Assembly: GCF_024734405.1 (NCBI RefSeq)
Contig: NZ_CP059556.1
Location: 930,001 to 994,000, forward strand
Reading direction: 5' to 3'
Origin: Saccharopolyspora gregorii
GTDB taxonomy: Bacteria > Actinomycetota > Actinomycetes > Mycobacteriales > Pseudonocardiaceae
DNA length: 64,000 nucleotides
The notes beneath the pieces were generated by a model, which saw only the letters and a program-made list of their open reading frames with translations, did not search any database and was not told where the DNA came from. The stretch's first letter is position 1. Every line of letters begins with the position of its first letter. Positions 25,066-33,386 of this stretch are shown one piece after another. The position numbers were made by a program, and so were the translations under genes.

Positions 25066-25680
25066 TCAGGAGCGCTGCCACAGCTCCGCCACGCCGACGC
25101 CCACCTCGGCGAGCAGGGTGCGGGTCAGCGGCAGGCTGATGCCGATCACGCTCGACGGGTCACCGTCCACGCCCTCCACGAACCAGCCGCCGAGGCCGTC
25201 CAAGGTGAACCCGCCCGCCACCCGCAGCGGCTCGCCGGAGTCCACGTAGGCCGCCAGCTCCGCCTCGCTCGGTTCCGCGAAGCGCACCACCGTCGTCTTG
25301 TGCGCGTGCGCCCGGGACACCACCTCGCCGTCGCGCAGCCGCACCACCGCGTGCCCGGTGAGCAGTTCGCCGCTGCCGCCGGCCATCGCGCGCCAGCGCT
25401 TCAGCGCGATCTCCGGGTCGTGCGGCTTGCCGACGACCTCGCCGTGGATGGACAGCATCGAATCGCAGCCGACGACCACCGCGTCCCCGCCGATCTCCGG
25501 CAGCACCGCGTCGGCCTTCGCCAGCGCCAGCGCGGTCACCAGCTCCGCGGGCGACGGGTCCGGCAGCGCGGCGGCCACCGCGTCCTCGTCCACGCCGGAC
25601 ACCTGCACGGCGGGATCGATCCCGGCGGCGCGCAGCACGGCGAGTCGGGCGGGGGACGCGGAGGCGAGGACGAAGCGCAC
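25066..25680 (-). CDS. maf: Maf-family nucleotide pyrophosphatase
   Basis: 204 aa housecleaning enzyme that hydrolyses non-canonical or modified nucleoside triphosphates to monophosphates. It begins VRFVLASASPARLAVLRAAG, the Maf signature. VVVGCDSMLSIHGEVVGKP contains the catalytic Asp and the conserved Gly-Lys-Pro, and the late motif GGFTLDGLGGWFVEGVDGD is also present. GTG 25680 is preceded by TACAGT six bases upstream (leaderless type). In M. tuberculosis, from memory, maf (Rv3282) lies close to accD5/accE5 and birA; here birA is 9 kb away and no accD gene intervenes. Confidence 0.93.
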   Translation of the reverse strand: MRFVLASASPARLAVLRAAGIDPAVQVSGVDEDAVAAALPDPSPAELVTALALAKADAVLPEIGGDAVVVGCDSMLSIHGEVVGKPHDPEIALKRWRAMAGGSGELLTGHAVVRLRDGEVVSRAHAHKTTVVRFAEPSEAELAAYVDSGEPLRVAGGFTLDGLGGWFVEGVDGDPSSVIGISLPLTRTLLAEVGVGVAELWQRS

Positions 25681-26098
25681 GCGGCGACTGTAGCCGCGCC
25701 CCGCGGCGGGACCTGAGGGCGGCCCGTTGCCCGCTTCGGCGTCGCCTGGACAGGCCGAACGGCCGAGCCGCAAGCCTGTGCGGTGCGGTTTCGTGCGTTC
25801 ACAGGGAATGCCATAGCTCTAATGGCGGTGCCTGGTTCAGGTGGAAGATTCCTAATGTCCTTCTCGCGGACACCTCCGGCGACGGCCGGACGAGACCGCG
25901 GGCGGGGAGCTCTCCTCGCCGGTTCCACCCCTTCGCAGTGGATCCACGCCTCCTCCCGGCCCGCGGGCCGGACACCGCTCTCCTCCAGCGCGGACGCCCC
26001 CCGTTCGCCTGACCCCGCGCGTCCCCGGAGCGCCGATCACGCCCCGCCGCGCGGCTCGCCCCATTCCGCAAGCACCGGATATCGAGGGAGATCGAAAG
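25681..26098. other. Intergenic region upstream of the secreted protease
   Basis: 418 bases between divergent maf and the protease gene. The part near 25805-25860 is less GC-rich and has TAATGG/TAATGT hexamers that may serve as -10 elements for the protease. No gene supported. Confidence 0.45.
25687..25692 (-). promoter_or_regulatory. -10-like TACAGT before maf
   Basis: TACAGT on the minus strand ends six bases before GTG 25680; no ribosome site. Confidence 0.5.
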
Positions 26099-27235
26099 AT
26101 GAGCCGGAAGCGAACCCTTCGCCTGGCGAGCGCCGCGCTGCTCGTCGCGGGCACCGCGACCGCGGCGATCAGCCCCGCCGTCACGGCCTCGCCGCTGGAC
26201 CCCGACCTGCTCGCCGCCGTGCAGCGCGACCTCGGCCTCACCGAGCAGCAGGCCCGCACCCGCCTCGCGCAGGAGGACACCGCACGGCGGCTCGACGAGA
26301 CGTTGAGCCGATCACTGGGCGGCAGCTTCGGCGGCGCCTACTTCGACGCGGCGAGCGGCGCGCTCGTCGTCGGCGTCACGGACGCCGCGAAGATCGCCGA
26401 AGTGGAGGAAGCCGGCGCCACCGCCCGGGTGGTGCGGCACAGCAGCGCCGAGCTCGACGCCGCCGTCGCCGCCCTCGACCGCGCCGAGGCGTCCGCCCCG
26501 GCGTCCATCACCGGCTGGTACGTGGACGAACGGGCCAACACCGTCGTCGTCGACGTGCAGGCCGCGCTGCGCGACGCCGCCACCGACGGCTACCTCGCCG
26601 AGACCACCGGGAACGCGCCGGTGCGGGTCGACGAGGTCACCGAGGCGCCGCGCACGCTCTACGACCTCGTCGGCGGCGACGCCTACTACATGGGCGGCGG
26701 GCGCTGCTCGGTCGGCTTCCCGGTGCGCACCTCCAGCGGCGCGTCCGGCATGGTCACCGCCGGGCACTGCGGGACCCGCGGCACCTCCGCCTCCGGCTAC
26801 AACCAGGTCGCCCTCGGCTCGTTCCAGGGGTCCTCGTTCCCCGGCAACGACTACGCGTGGGTGTCGGCGAACGGCAACTGGACCGCCCGCGGCCTGGTGA
26901 ACATGTACAACGGCAGCGGCCGGGCCGTCTCCGGGCACAGCACCGCGCCGACCGGGTCCTCGGTGTGCCGCTCCGGCTCCACCACCGGCTGGCACTGCGG
27001 TTCGGTGCAGGCGCTGAACCAGACCGTCCGCTACGCGGAGGGCTCGGTCAGCGGGCTCACCCAGACCAACGTGTGCGCCGAGCCCGGTGACTCCGGTGGT
27101 TCGTTCATCAGCGGCAACTCGGCCCAGGGCATGACCTCGGGCGGGTCCGGCAACTGCTCGTCCGGCGGCACCACGTACTTCCAGCCGGTCGGGGAAGCGC
27201 TCAGCGCCTACGGCCTGAGCCTCGTCACGAACTGA
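26099..27235 (+). CDS. Secreted S1-family protease, alpha-lytic/streptogrisin type
   Basis: 378 aa preproprotein. A Sec signal (residues ~1-30, RLASAALLVAGTATAAI) is followed by an alpha-lytic-type prodomain to about residue 190 that folds the enzyme, then a mature chymotrypsin-like domain. The triad is visible: His in MVTAGHCG, Asp in GNDYAWV and Ser in EPGDSGGSF. Disulfide cysteines (GRCSVGF, SVCRSGSTTGWHCG) match streptogrisins. ATG 26099 has GGGAG upstream. It digests proteins outside the cell. It converges with a second secreted peptidase across a hairpin. Confidence 0.95.
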   Translation: MSRKRTLRLASAALLVAGTATAAISPAVTASPLDPDLLAAVQRDLGLTEQQARTRLAQEDTARRLDETLSRSLGGSFGGAYFDAASGALVVGVTDAAKIAEVEEAGATARVVRHSSAELDAAVAALDRAEASAPASITGWYVDERANTVVVDVQAALRDAATDGYLAETTGNAPVRVDEVTEAPRTLYDLVGGDAYYMGGGRCSVGFPVRTSSGASGMVTAGHCGTRGTSASGYNQVALGSFQGSSFPGNDYAWVSANGNWTARGLVNMYNGSGRAVSGHSTAPTGSSVCRSGSTTGWHCGSVQALNQTVRYAEGSVSGLTQTNVCAEPGDSGGSFISGNSAQGMTSGGSGNCSSGGTTYFQPVGEALSAYGLSLVTN

Positions 27236-27245
27236 TCCGGGGGAA

Positions 27246-27282
27246 CGGCCCGTTCGACCGAGCGCATCGGGCGAACGGGCCG
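27246..27282. terminator. Hairpin between two convergent secreted peptidase genes
   Basis: 11-base perfect arms CGGCCCGTTCG (27246-27256) and CGAACGGGCCG (27272-27282). A flanking CTCGTCCCGTT follows, resembling the other gene-end hairpins in this window. Confidence 0.7.
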
Positions 27283-27298
27283 CTCGTCCCGTTCCGGG

Positions 27299-29290
27299 TC
27301 AGGCGCCGTCGCGGTTGAGCAGCACCCGCGGTTCGGCGGGGAGCCGGTCCGGGCGGACCGCGGCCGTCCCGGTCGGGGCGCGGTCGAGTCCCGCGTCCCG
27401 GACCGCGGCGGCGCCGCCGACGACCGGCAGCGACACCGAGGTGCCCGCCAGCCCGACCTCGACCCGGCCCGGTTCGGCCGGTGCCTGGATGAACGCGGAA
27501 TCGGTCCCGCCGACGACCAGTCCCAGCCGGTGCCCGGCGGGGATCACGTGGTCGGTGGTGGCCAGCCGGAACGTCATCTCGTACGGCGTGCCCGGCGTCA
27601 GCGGCGACTCCTCGGACAGCGATCCGTGGTTGGCCAGGTCGGCCCAGCCGCGGGACAGCACCTGGTAGTCGACGTCCGCGGTGGTGGCCTCGGTGTCCCG
27701 GTAGCAGGCGTCGTCGCCCTCGCGGCTCTCGCCCCAGCAGGACTCCGAGTCCAGGGTGCGGATGCCTTCGCCCTCGCCGAGCGCGTCCCGCGTGGTGGCG
27801 GGGCCGTAGTCGACGAGCACCGCCGACAGGTGCGCGGTCGGCGTCGCGGGCGTCGCGGTCACCGAGATCGAGCCGGTGCCTGCCAGCCGCAGGTCCTGCT
27901 CCAGCGGGGCGGTGGTGAACAGCGCGCGGGCCGGGGAGGCCTGGTCGGGCTCGCGCGCCCAGTCGTACTCGTCCTGCGCCGGGTCGTCGGTGAACGCGGC
28001 GCGCGCGTCGGCCGGGGCCGGTTCCGAGGTGAGCCCGCCGAGCCCGTCGGTGTCGCCGGGGACCGGGTGCAGCGTGGTCGGGGTCGCGGACTCGCCGGAC
28101 CAGGACGCCTCGTCGGACCACTCGTCCGGGGCGCGTTCCACGCTGGCGGCCGGTTCGGCGTCGATCCCGTTGTCCATGCCGAGCAGCTCGTGGTCGAACC
28201 AGCGGTGCAGGGTGTCCACCCACTCCGCGCGGCGGAAGTCGAACGGGTCGACGTGGCCGGTCTGGCTCAGCCACACCTTGCGCGGCACGTCGTTCGCGGC
28301 CAGCGCGTCCCACCACTGCCCGAACTGGATCATCTTCACGTTGAGGTCGTTGCGGCCGTGCACGGCGAACACGCTGGCCCGCACGTTCGCGGCGTCGGCC
28401 GCGTGGTCGCGTTCGGCCCACAGGTCGGTGACGTCGCCGTTGGCGGGCGCGCCCTCGTCGAGCCGCTGCTTGACCGGCGCGCACTCCGGCCGGCCGCCCT
28501 CCTCGACGGTCTCGGCGAGCCCGCGCGGGTCCGCGCCGAAGGACACGCCGTCGGAGCGGTAGTAGTCGTACCAGGAGCTGATCGCCCCGATCGGCACGAT
28601 CGTGCGCAGGCCCGCCACCCCGGTCGCGGCGACGCCGTTGGCGATCGTCCCGTCGTAGGACTTGCCGATCATGCCGACGGCGCCGGTGGACCAGCCCGCA
28701 CCGACCTCGGCGCCGCCGGTGGCCGCGTCGTAGCCCTTCGCGCGGCCGTTCAACCAGTCGACCACCGCCTTCGCCGAGCCCACGTCGGACGGGCCGCCGA
28801 CGTCCACGCAGCCCTGCGAGCGGTTGGTGCCCGCCAGGTCCACGAGCACCGTCGCGTAGCCGCGCGGCACGAAGTAGTTGTCGTAGAACAGCGGGAACCC
28901 GACCGGCCGGCCCTCGTCGTCGTAGGTCTTGAGCTCGTTCTCGTTGCCGCGGCCGCAGCACGAGTAGTACGGACTCGCATCCATGATCACCGGGACGGGC
29001 CCGTCGGTCCGCGGCCGCGCGATGTCCACCGCGACCCGGTCGGTCGCGCCGTCCGCGTCACCGTCCAGGCCGGTGTCCACCCAGACGGTTTCGCGCACCG
29101 GGTCGGCGGCGAACACCGGTTCGCTGCGCGGTGCGTCCGGTGCCGGTGCCGGGGCTGGGGCTGGGGCTGGTGGCGGTTGCGGGGCGGCGACCGCGGGGGT
29201 CGCGGTCAGCGCGAGCAGCGCGCCGCAGAGCACGGACGCCGGGGCGCGCCACCCTCGGGTTCCGGGGCGCGGGGAGCGGGAAGTCGGCAC
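27299..29290 (-). CDS. Secreted Xaa-Pro dipeptidyl-peptidase (S15/CocE family)
   Basis: 663 aa exported serine peptidase or esterase removing X-Pro dipeptides. The signal peptide (WRAPASVLCGALLALTATPA) is followed by a Pro-Ala linker and the S15 alpha/beta-hydrolase domain. Nucleophile Ser is in MIGKSYDGT, Asp in VHGRNDLNVK and His in SQTGHVDPF, and the C-terminal jelly-roll (PepX_C) region includes RLATTDHVIPAGHRLGLVV. GTG 29290 is preferred because GGAGG lies five bases upstream; GTG 29296 overlaps that site. It is probably co-functional with the neighbouring secreted protease in peptide scavenging. Confidence 0.9.
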   Translation of the reverse strand: MPTSRSPRPGTRGWRAPASVLCGALLALTATPAVAAPQPPPAPAPAPAPAPDAPRSEPVFAADPVRETVWVDTGLDGDADGATDRVAVDIARPRTDGPVPVIMDASPYYSCCGRGNENELKTYDDEGRPVGFPLFYDNYFVPRGYATVLVDLAGTNRSQGCVDVGGPSDVGSAKAVVDWLNGRAKGYDAATGGAEVGAGWSTGAVGMIGKSYDGTIANGVAATGVAGLRTIVPIGAISSWYDYYRSDGVSFGADPRGLAETVEEGGRPECAPVKQRLDEGAPANGDVTDLWAERDHAADAANVRASVFAVHGRNDLNVKMIQFGQWWDALAANDVPRKVWLSQTGHVDPFDFRRAEWVDTLHRWFDHELLGMDNGIDAEPAASVERAPDEWSDEASWSGESATPTTLHPVPGDTDGLGGLTSEPAPADARAAFTDDPAQDEYDWAREPDQASPARALFTTAPLEQDLRLAGTGSISVTATPATPTAHLSAVLVDYGPATTRDALGEGEGIRTLDSESCWGESREGDDACYRDTEATTADVDYQVLSRGWADLANHGSLSEESPLTPGTPYEMTFRLATTDHVIPAGHRLGLVVGGTDSAFIQAPAEPGRVEVGLAGTSVSLPVVGGAAAVRDAGLDRAPTGTAAVRPDRLPAEPRVLLNRDGA

Positions 29291-29419
29291 GGTCACCTCC
29301 GATGATCTCGCGGAACACTAAGCGGCGAGATCAACGCCGTGCCACGGCCGAAAGTGTGGCGCGACGCGGGGGAGGGGTGAACCGGCGGGTTCGTCCGGCG
29401 GCGACGCGGCGCGGCCCGG

Positions 29420-31282
29420 CTAGCTCGGGTCCTCCGGGCGCCGGTGCGCGCCGGACCGGAGGTGGATCGTGAACGTGCTGCCCGCGCCCACCTCGCTGCG
29501 CACGTCGATGCGGCCACCGTGGGCCCGCACCAGGTGGTGCGTGATGGCGAGGCCGAGGCCGCTGCCGCCCGCAGCCCGGTTCCTCGACTTCTCGGCCCGC
29601 CAGAAGCGGTCGAAGACGTGCGGCAGCGACTCCGCGTCGATGCCGGTGCCCGTGTCCGCGACCTCGAGCAGCACCTCGTCGCCGGTGCTGCGGGCCCGCA
29701 GCTCCACCCGGCCGCCCGGCGGCGTGTGGTGCACCGCGTTCGACACCAGGTTGCCCAGCGACTGCCGCAGCCGCGTCGGGTCGGCCCGCAGGTCCGGCTC
29801 GCCGTCCACGTGCACGCCCAGTTCGACGCCGACGGCCGTCGCCCCGCCCCGGTGCGCCGCCGCGACCTGGTCCAGGACGGACCGCACGTCCACCGGCTCC
29901 GGGTGCACGCGCAGCTTCCCCGCGTCGGCGAGCGCGAGGTCCTGCAAGTCGTCGATGAGGTGCTGCAGCAGCACCGTCTCCTCGAGCAGCGACGCCACCA
30001 GCGGCGGGTCGAGCTCGGCGACGCCGTCCTGCACGGCCTCCAGCCATCCGCGCACGTTGACCAGCGGTGTCCGCAGCTCGTGCGCTACGTCGCTGACCAT
30101 CGTCCGGCGCTGCCGCTCCGAGGTCTCGATCCGCGCCGACATCGTGTTGAACGCCGCCGCCAGCTCACCGATCTCCCCCTGCGCGCCCGTCTCGACCTGG
30201 ACGGAGCGGTCACCGTCGCCCATCCTCCTGGCCGCGCTGGTGAGCGCGTGGATCGGGCGGACGAGCCTGCCCGCCGCGAACGCCGCGACGCCGATCGTCA
30301 CGACGAGGACGGCCAGCGCCGTCCACACGATCTGCGACACGCGCACCGTGGACAGGTCCGCCGCGGCGACGTTGCCGTCGGGCCGCGTGATGTACAGCTG
30401 CGCGGCGGGCGCGACGTAGGGCCCGAGCTGCTCCCGCCGCGCGGTGTCGACGCACCGCTTCGCGTCGGGGCCGGTGGTCAGCTCGTCCGGTGCGGTCAGC
30501 GCGAGGGCATCGACGGGCAGCGGTCCGCTGCCCTGCCGGGCGAGGCACGCGTTCACGAGTTCCAGCAGGGTCTCGTTCGCGTCGCGCTCGGTCTGCGTCG
30601 TCGGCGGCGGGCCGGCGCAGACGTCGTCCCGCCAAGCCGGGGAGTCCTCGGCGGTGGCCCGCGCGGTGCCCTCGGCCGCGTGCCGGGACGAGCGCTGCTC
30701 GGCCGCCCGCGGCGCCGCCGACGGGGTCACGGGCGTGACCGCCGCGCGCCCGTTGGGCCGTTCGACGATCACGCCGTCCTCGCCGTACCTGCGCACGCAC
30801 GCCAACTGCGCCTGTGCGCTGCGGCGCAGCCGCTCGCGCTCGACCTCGGTGAGCCGGTACGGCCCGACGGCGCGCGCGTCGATGCCCGACGCCGTGGCGC
30901 CGGGGTTGAGCGCCGCGTCCACGGCGAGCGGATCGACCACCGCGGACGGGGTGCGCGGCAGGCCGACGCCCGGCGCGCCGCCCGAGTCGGCGATGGTCGC
31001 CCGCGTCGTGGTCGTCACCGTGACCCTGCGGCCGGTGCTCGTGGCCAGATCGTCGACGAGCCGCTGCACCCCCGGCCACCGCGGGTGCGTCGCGGCGTAG
31101 CCGAGGAGCGAATCGTAGATCTCCGCATCGTCGGCCAGCGTCTCGCCGAGCTCGCGGTTGATGGCGCCGCTCGTGCTCTGCGCGGCCAGCCACGCCGTCG
31201 CACCGATCGAGCAACCCGCGACGACCACGGCCATCACGAGCAGCCGGGTGAGCAGGCCGTGCCCGCTACGCCGGAGCGGCAT
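29420..31282 (-). CDS. Two-component sensor histidine kinase
   Basis: 620 aa membrane kinase. It has an N-terminal helix (LLTRLLVMAVVVAGCSIGA), a large extracytoplasmic sensor of about 280 residues containing four Cys, and a second helix (IVWTALAVLVVTIGVAAFA). HAMP (RLVRPIHALTSAARRMGDGD) comes next, then the H-box VSDVAHELRTPL, the N-box SLGNLVSNAVHH and the G-boxes DTGTGI and GSGLGLAI. It overlaps the response-regulator gene by 17 bases, so the pair is co-translated. It faces the sortase locus across a short gap, suggesting that envelope genes are its targets. Signal unknown. Confidence 0.93.
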   Translation of the reverse strand: MPLRRSGHGLLTRLLVMAVVVAGCSIGATAWLAAQSTSGAINRELGETLADDAEIYDSLLGYAATHPRWPGVQRLVDDLATSTGRRVTVTTTTRATIADSGGAPGVGLPRTPSAVVDPLAVDAALNPGATASGIDARAVGPYRLTEVERERLRRSAQAQLACVRRYGEDGVIVERPNGRAAVTPVTPSAAPRAAEQRSSRHAAEGTARATAEDSPAWRDDVCAGPPPTTQTERDANETLLELVNACLARQGSGPLPVDALALTAPDELTTGPDAKRCVDTARREQLGPYVAPAAQLYITRPDGNVAAADLSTVRVSQIVWTALAVLVVTIGVAAFAAGRLVRPIHALTSAARRMGDGDRSVQVETGAQGEIGELAAAFNTMSARIETSERQRRTMVSDVAHELRTPLVNVRGWLEAVQDGVAELDPPLVASLLEETVLLQHLIDDLQDLALADAGKLRVHPEPVDVRSVLDQVAAAHRGGATAVGVELGVHVDGEPDLRADPTRLRQSLGNLVSNAVHHTPPGGRVELRARSTGDEVLLEVADTGTGIDAESLPHVFDRFWRAEKSRNRAAGGSGLGLAITHHLVRAHGGRIDVRSEVGAGSTFTIHLRSGAHRRPEDPS

Positions 31283-31982
31283 CGGCCGAACCGCCCCGCA
31301 GCTTGTAGCCGACCCCGTACACGGTGAGCAGGAGGACCGGCTTGCGCGGGTCGGGTTCGAGCTTGCGGCGCAGGTTCATGACGTGGACGTCGATCGTGCG
31401 CTCGGTGCCGAACCTGTCCACGTCGAACGCCCGGCTGAGCAATTGGCCGCGGCTGAACACCCGACCCGGCTCCGCGGCCAGCACCGCGAGGACGCGGAAC
31501 TCCGCGGGTGTGCAGTCCAGCAGTTCCCCGGCCAGCGCGACCTCGTGCCGTGCCACGTCGATCGTGAGCGCACCGACCTGCAGCACCTGCGGCTCCAGGC
31601 GCTTCTTCCGGCCGGACCGGCGCAGCACGGCGCGGACGCGGGCGGCGAGCTGGCGCGGGCTGTACGGCTTGGTGACGTAGTCGTCGGCGCCGAGGTCGAG
31701 CCCGAGCAGCTCGTCGTCCTCCGTGGTCCGCGCGGTGAGCAGGACGATCGCCAACTCGGACTCGGCGCGCAGCACGCGGCAGACGTCGAGACCGTCGACC
31801 TTCGGCATCATCACGTCGAGCAGGGCGAGGTCCGGCGGCTTGCGCCGCGCCTCGTCGATCGCCGCGCGCCCGTCGTGCACGATCCGCACCGCGTGGTGGT
31901 CGCGCACCAGGTAGCGGCGGATCAGCTCGGCCTGCTTGGGGTCGTCCTCGGCTACCAGGATCTGTGCGCACACCCGGAGCAT
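31266..31982 (-). CDS. OmpR-family response regulator
   Basis: 238 aa. The receiver domain begins QILVAEDDPKQAELI with the acidic pair, the phospho-acceptor Asp is in LALLDVMMPKVDG, Thr in LLTARTTEDD and Lys in VTKPYSPRQL. The C-terminal winged helix has LLDCTPAEFRVLAVLA and TIDVHVMNLRRKLEPD, ending YGVGYKLRGG. ATG 31982 is chosen; the frame is open to 32096 without homology. It pairs with the overlapping histidine kinase downstream and diverges from the sortase substrate gene, 137 bases away. Confidence 0.94.
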   Translation of the reverse strand: MLRVCAQILVAEDDPKQAELIRRYLVRDHHAVRIVHDGRAAIDEARRKPPDLALLDVMMPKVDGLDVCRVLRAESELAIVLLTARTTEDDELLGLDLGADDYVTKPYSPRQLAARVRAVLRRSGRKKRLEPQVLQVGALTIDVARHEVALAGELLDCTPAEFRVLAVLAAEPGRVFSRGQLLSRAFDVDRFGTERTIDVHVMNLRRKLEPDPRKPVLLLTVYGVGYKLRGGSADAAPA

Positions 31983-32119
31983 TGTCACCGAAGCCGGCGG
32001 CCGTCCGACATGACCGGATCGAAAATCGAACAACTTCTTCACGATCACCGAACCGGATCCTGAAAGCGTTCCGGGAGCGTGCACCTCGTCCGGCAAGCAG
32101 ACACGAGAGGACGCGATCG

Positions 32120-32509
32120 ATGAGGATCAACCGAACTTGCGCGGCCGCCGCGGTGCTCGGGGCGCTGGCGTTGCCGCTGACGGGGACCGTCGGCTGGGCG
32201 GACACCGCGGCTCAGGAACGCGACCGGCCGGGGACGAGCGAGCAGGAGCAGGTCTCCGCGCGGGAGCGGGCGGCGGCGGAGCAGCGGGCCGGGCAGGACG
32301 CGGAGGGCAGGAGCTCGGCGGAGGGGACCGGTGCGGCCGAGTCCCGCCGCCAGGTCTCGCAACGACCGGTCGGAGCACCCGACACCGGCGGCGGTCCGGC
32401 CGGGTGGACCGCCACGCCCGCCTCCCTCGCGGGCGGTGCGGCGGCGGTCGTCGCGGCCGGGGGCGGGGCCGTGCTCCTGCTGCGCCGGCGGCCCGCGGAC
32501 GAGCGGTGA
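32120..32509 (+). CDS. Cell-wall sorted surface protein (probable sortase substrate)
   Basis: 129 aa. Signal peptide RTCAAAAVLGALALPLTGTVGW, then a charged, Glu/Gln/Arg-rich stalk, then GAPDTGG, a hydrophobic stretch (SLAGGAAAVVAAGGGAVLLL) and a positive tail RRRPADER. That C-terminal order (TG-containing motif, membrane span, Arg tail) is a sorting signal, with PDTG in place of the textbook LPxTG. ATG 32120 has GAGAGGA upstream. The sortase gene follows 10 bases later, making it the natural anchoring enzyme. The stalk has no recognised domain. Confidence 0.68.
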   Translation: MRINRTCAAAAVLGALALPLTGTVGWADTAAQERDRPGTSEQEQVSARERAAAEQRAGQDAEGRSSAEGTGAAESRRQVSQRPVGAPDTGGGPAGWTATPASLAGGAAAVVAAGGGAVLLLRRRPADER

Positions 32510-32519
32510 GGCACGGCGG

Positions 32520-33149
32520 ATGAACACGCGTTCCCGCAGGTGGGGAGGTCGCCGCGCCGCGGCCTCCCCGCTGCCGGTGCTCGTCGCCGTGCTCGCGCTG
32601 TCCGGCTGCTCGGCTCACGGGCAGCAGATCGACCTCGCCCCGCGGTCATCGGTCCCGGCGGTGGAGCGCTCGGCCGGGCGACCGCTCCCGGTGTCCGCAC
32701 CGGCCTGGCTCGACGTGCCGGACATCGGCGCGCGCTCGACGCTGCTCCCCCTGGGGCTGAACGACGACCGCACGGTCGCGGTCCCCTCCGTCCACGAGCC
32801 GATGCAGGCCGGCTGGTACCGCTACGGGCCGACGCCCGGCGAGACGGGGCCCGCGGTGGTGCTCGGGCACGTCGACGGCGACGGCCGAGACGGCATCTTC
32901 GCCCGCCTGCACCAGCTCGTGCCCGGCGCCGAGGTCCGCGTCGGGCGGTCGGACGGGACCGTCGCGCGGTTCACCGTGACCCGCATCGACCAGGTGCCGA
33001 AGGACCGCTTCCCCACCGACGAGGTCTACGGCGACACGACGACGCCCGAGCTGCGGCTGATCACGTGCGGCGGCGCGTTCGACGACGCGGCCGGCAGCTA
33101 CCGCGACAACATCATCGCCTACGCCCGCCTCACCGAGGTCGGGCCGTGA
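32520..33149 (+). CDS. Class E/F-type sortase
   Basis: 209 aa transpeptidase that links surface proteins to the cell wall. N-terminal export segment with a possible lipobox (LALSGCSA), so it may be lipid-anchored. The catalytic domain starts WLDVPDIGARSTLLPLGLN. The His is in VVLGHVDGDG, the Cys in LRLITCGGAFD and the Arg in SYRDNIIAYA, the complete sortase triad. Length and the single-domain layout fit actinobacterial class F sortases. It is in an operon with the preceding TG-motif protein and diverges from the two-component pair. Confidence 0.85.
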   Translation: MNTRSRRWGGRRAAASPLPVLVAVLALSGCSAHGQQIDLAPRSSVPAVERSAGRPLPVSAPAWLDVPDIGARSTLLPLGLNDDRTVAVPSVHEPMQAGWYRYGPTPGETGPAVVLGHVDGDGRDGIFARLHQLVPGAEVRVGRSDGTVARFTVTRIDQVPKDRFPTDEVYGDTTTPELRLITCGGAFDDAAGSYRDNIIAYARLTEVGP

Positions 33150-33374
33150 GCGGCCGTCCCGGGCGGTTCGCGAGGGGTACCGCCCGGGACGGGCGTCGCC
33201 GGGGAAGGGGAGCCGGCGGGAAGGGGAACGCCGGGGAGGGGAGCGCCGCGCCCGCGATCGACGTCCCCTCCCGGACGGCCTTCGGTCGCGCGGGCTCCCG
33301 GGACCGAGTCCCGCGCACGGCTCGGCCGAACCGGAACCGCACGAGAAGCCAACGAGTTCCTGACATCCGCTCCC

Positions 33375-33380
33375 TAGCCT
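33375..33380 (+). promoter_or_regulatory. -10-like TAGCCT before the trypsin-like peptidase
   Basis: TAGCCT lies six bases before ATG 33387, with no ribosome site between: leaderless-type spacing. Confidence 0.45.
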
Positions 33381-33386
33381 GACCGG

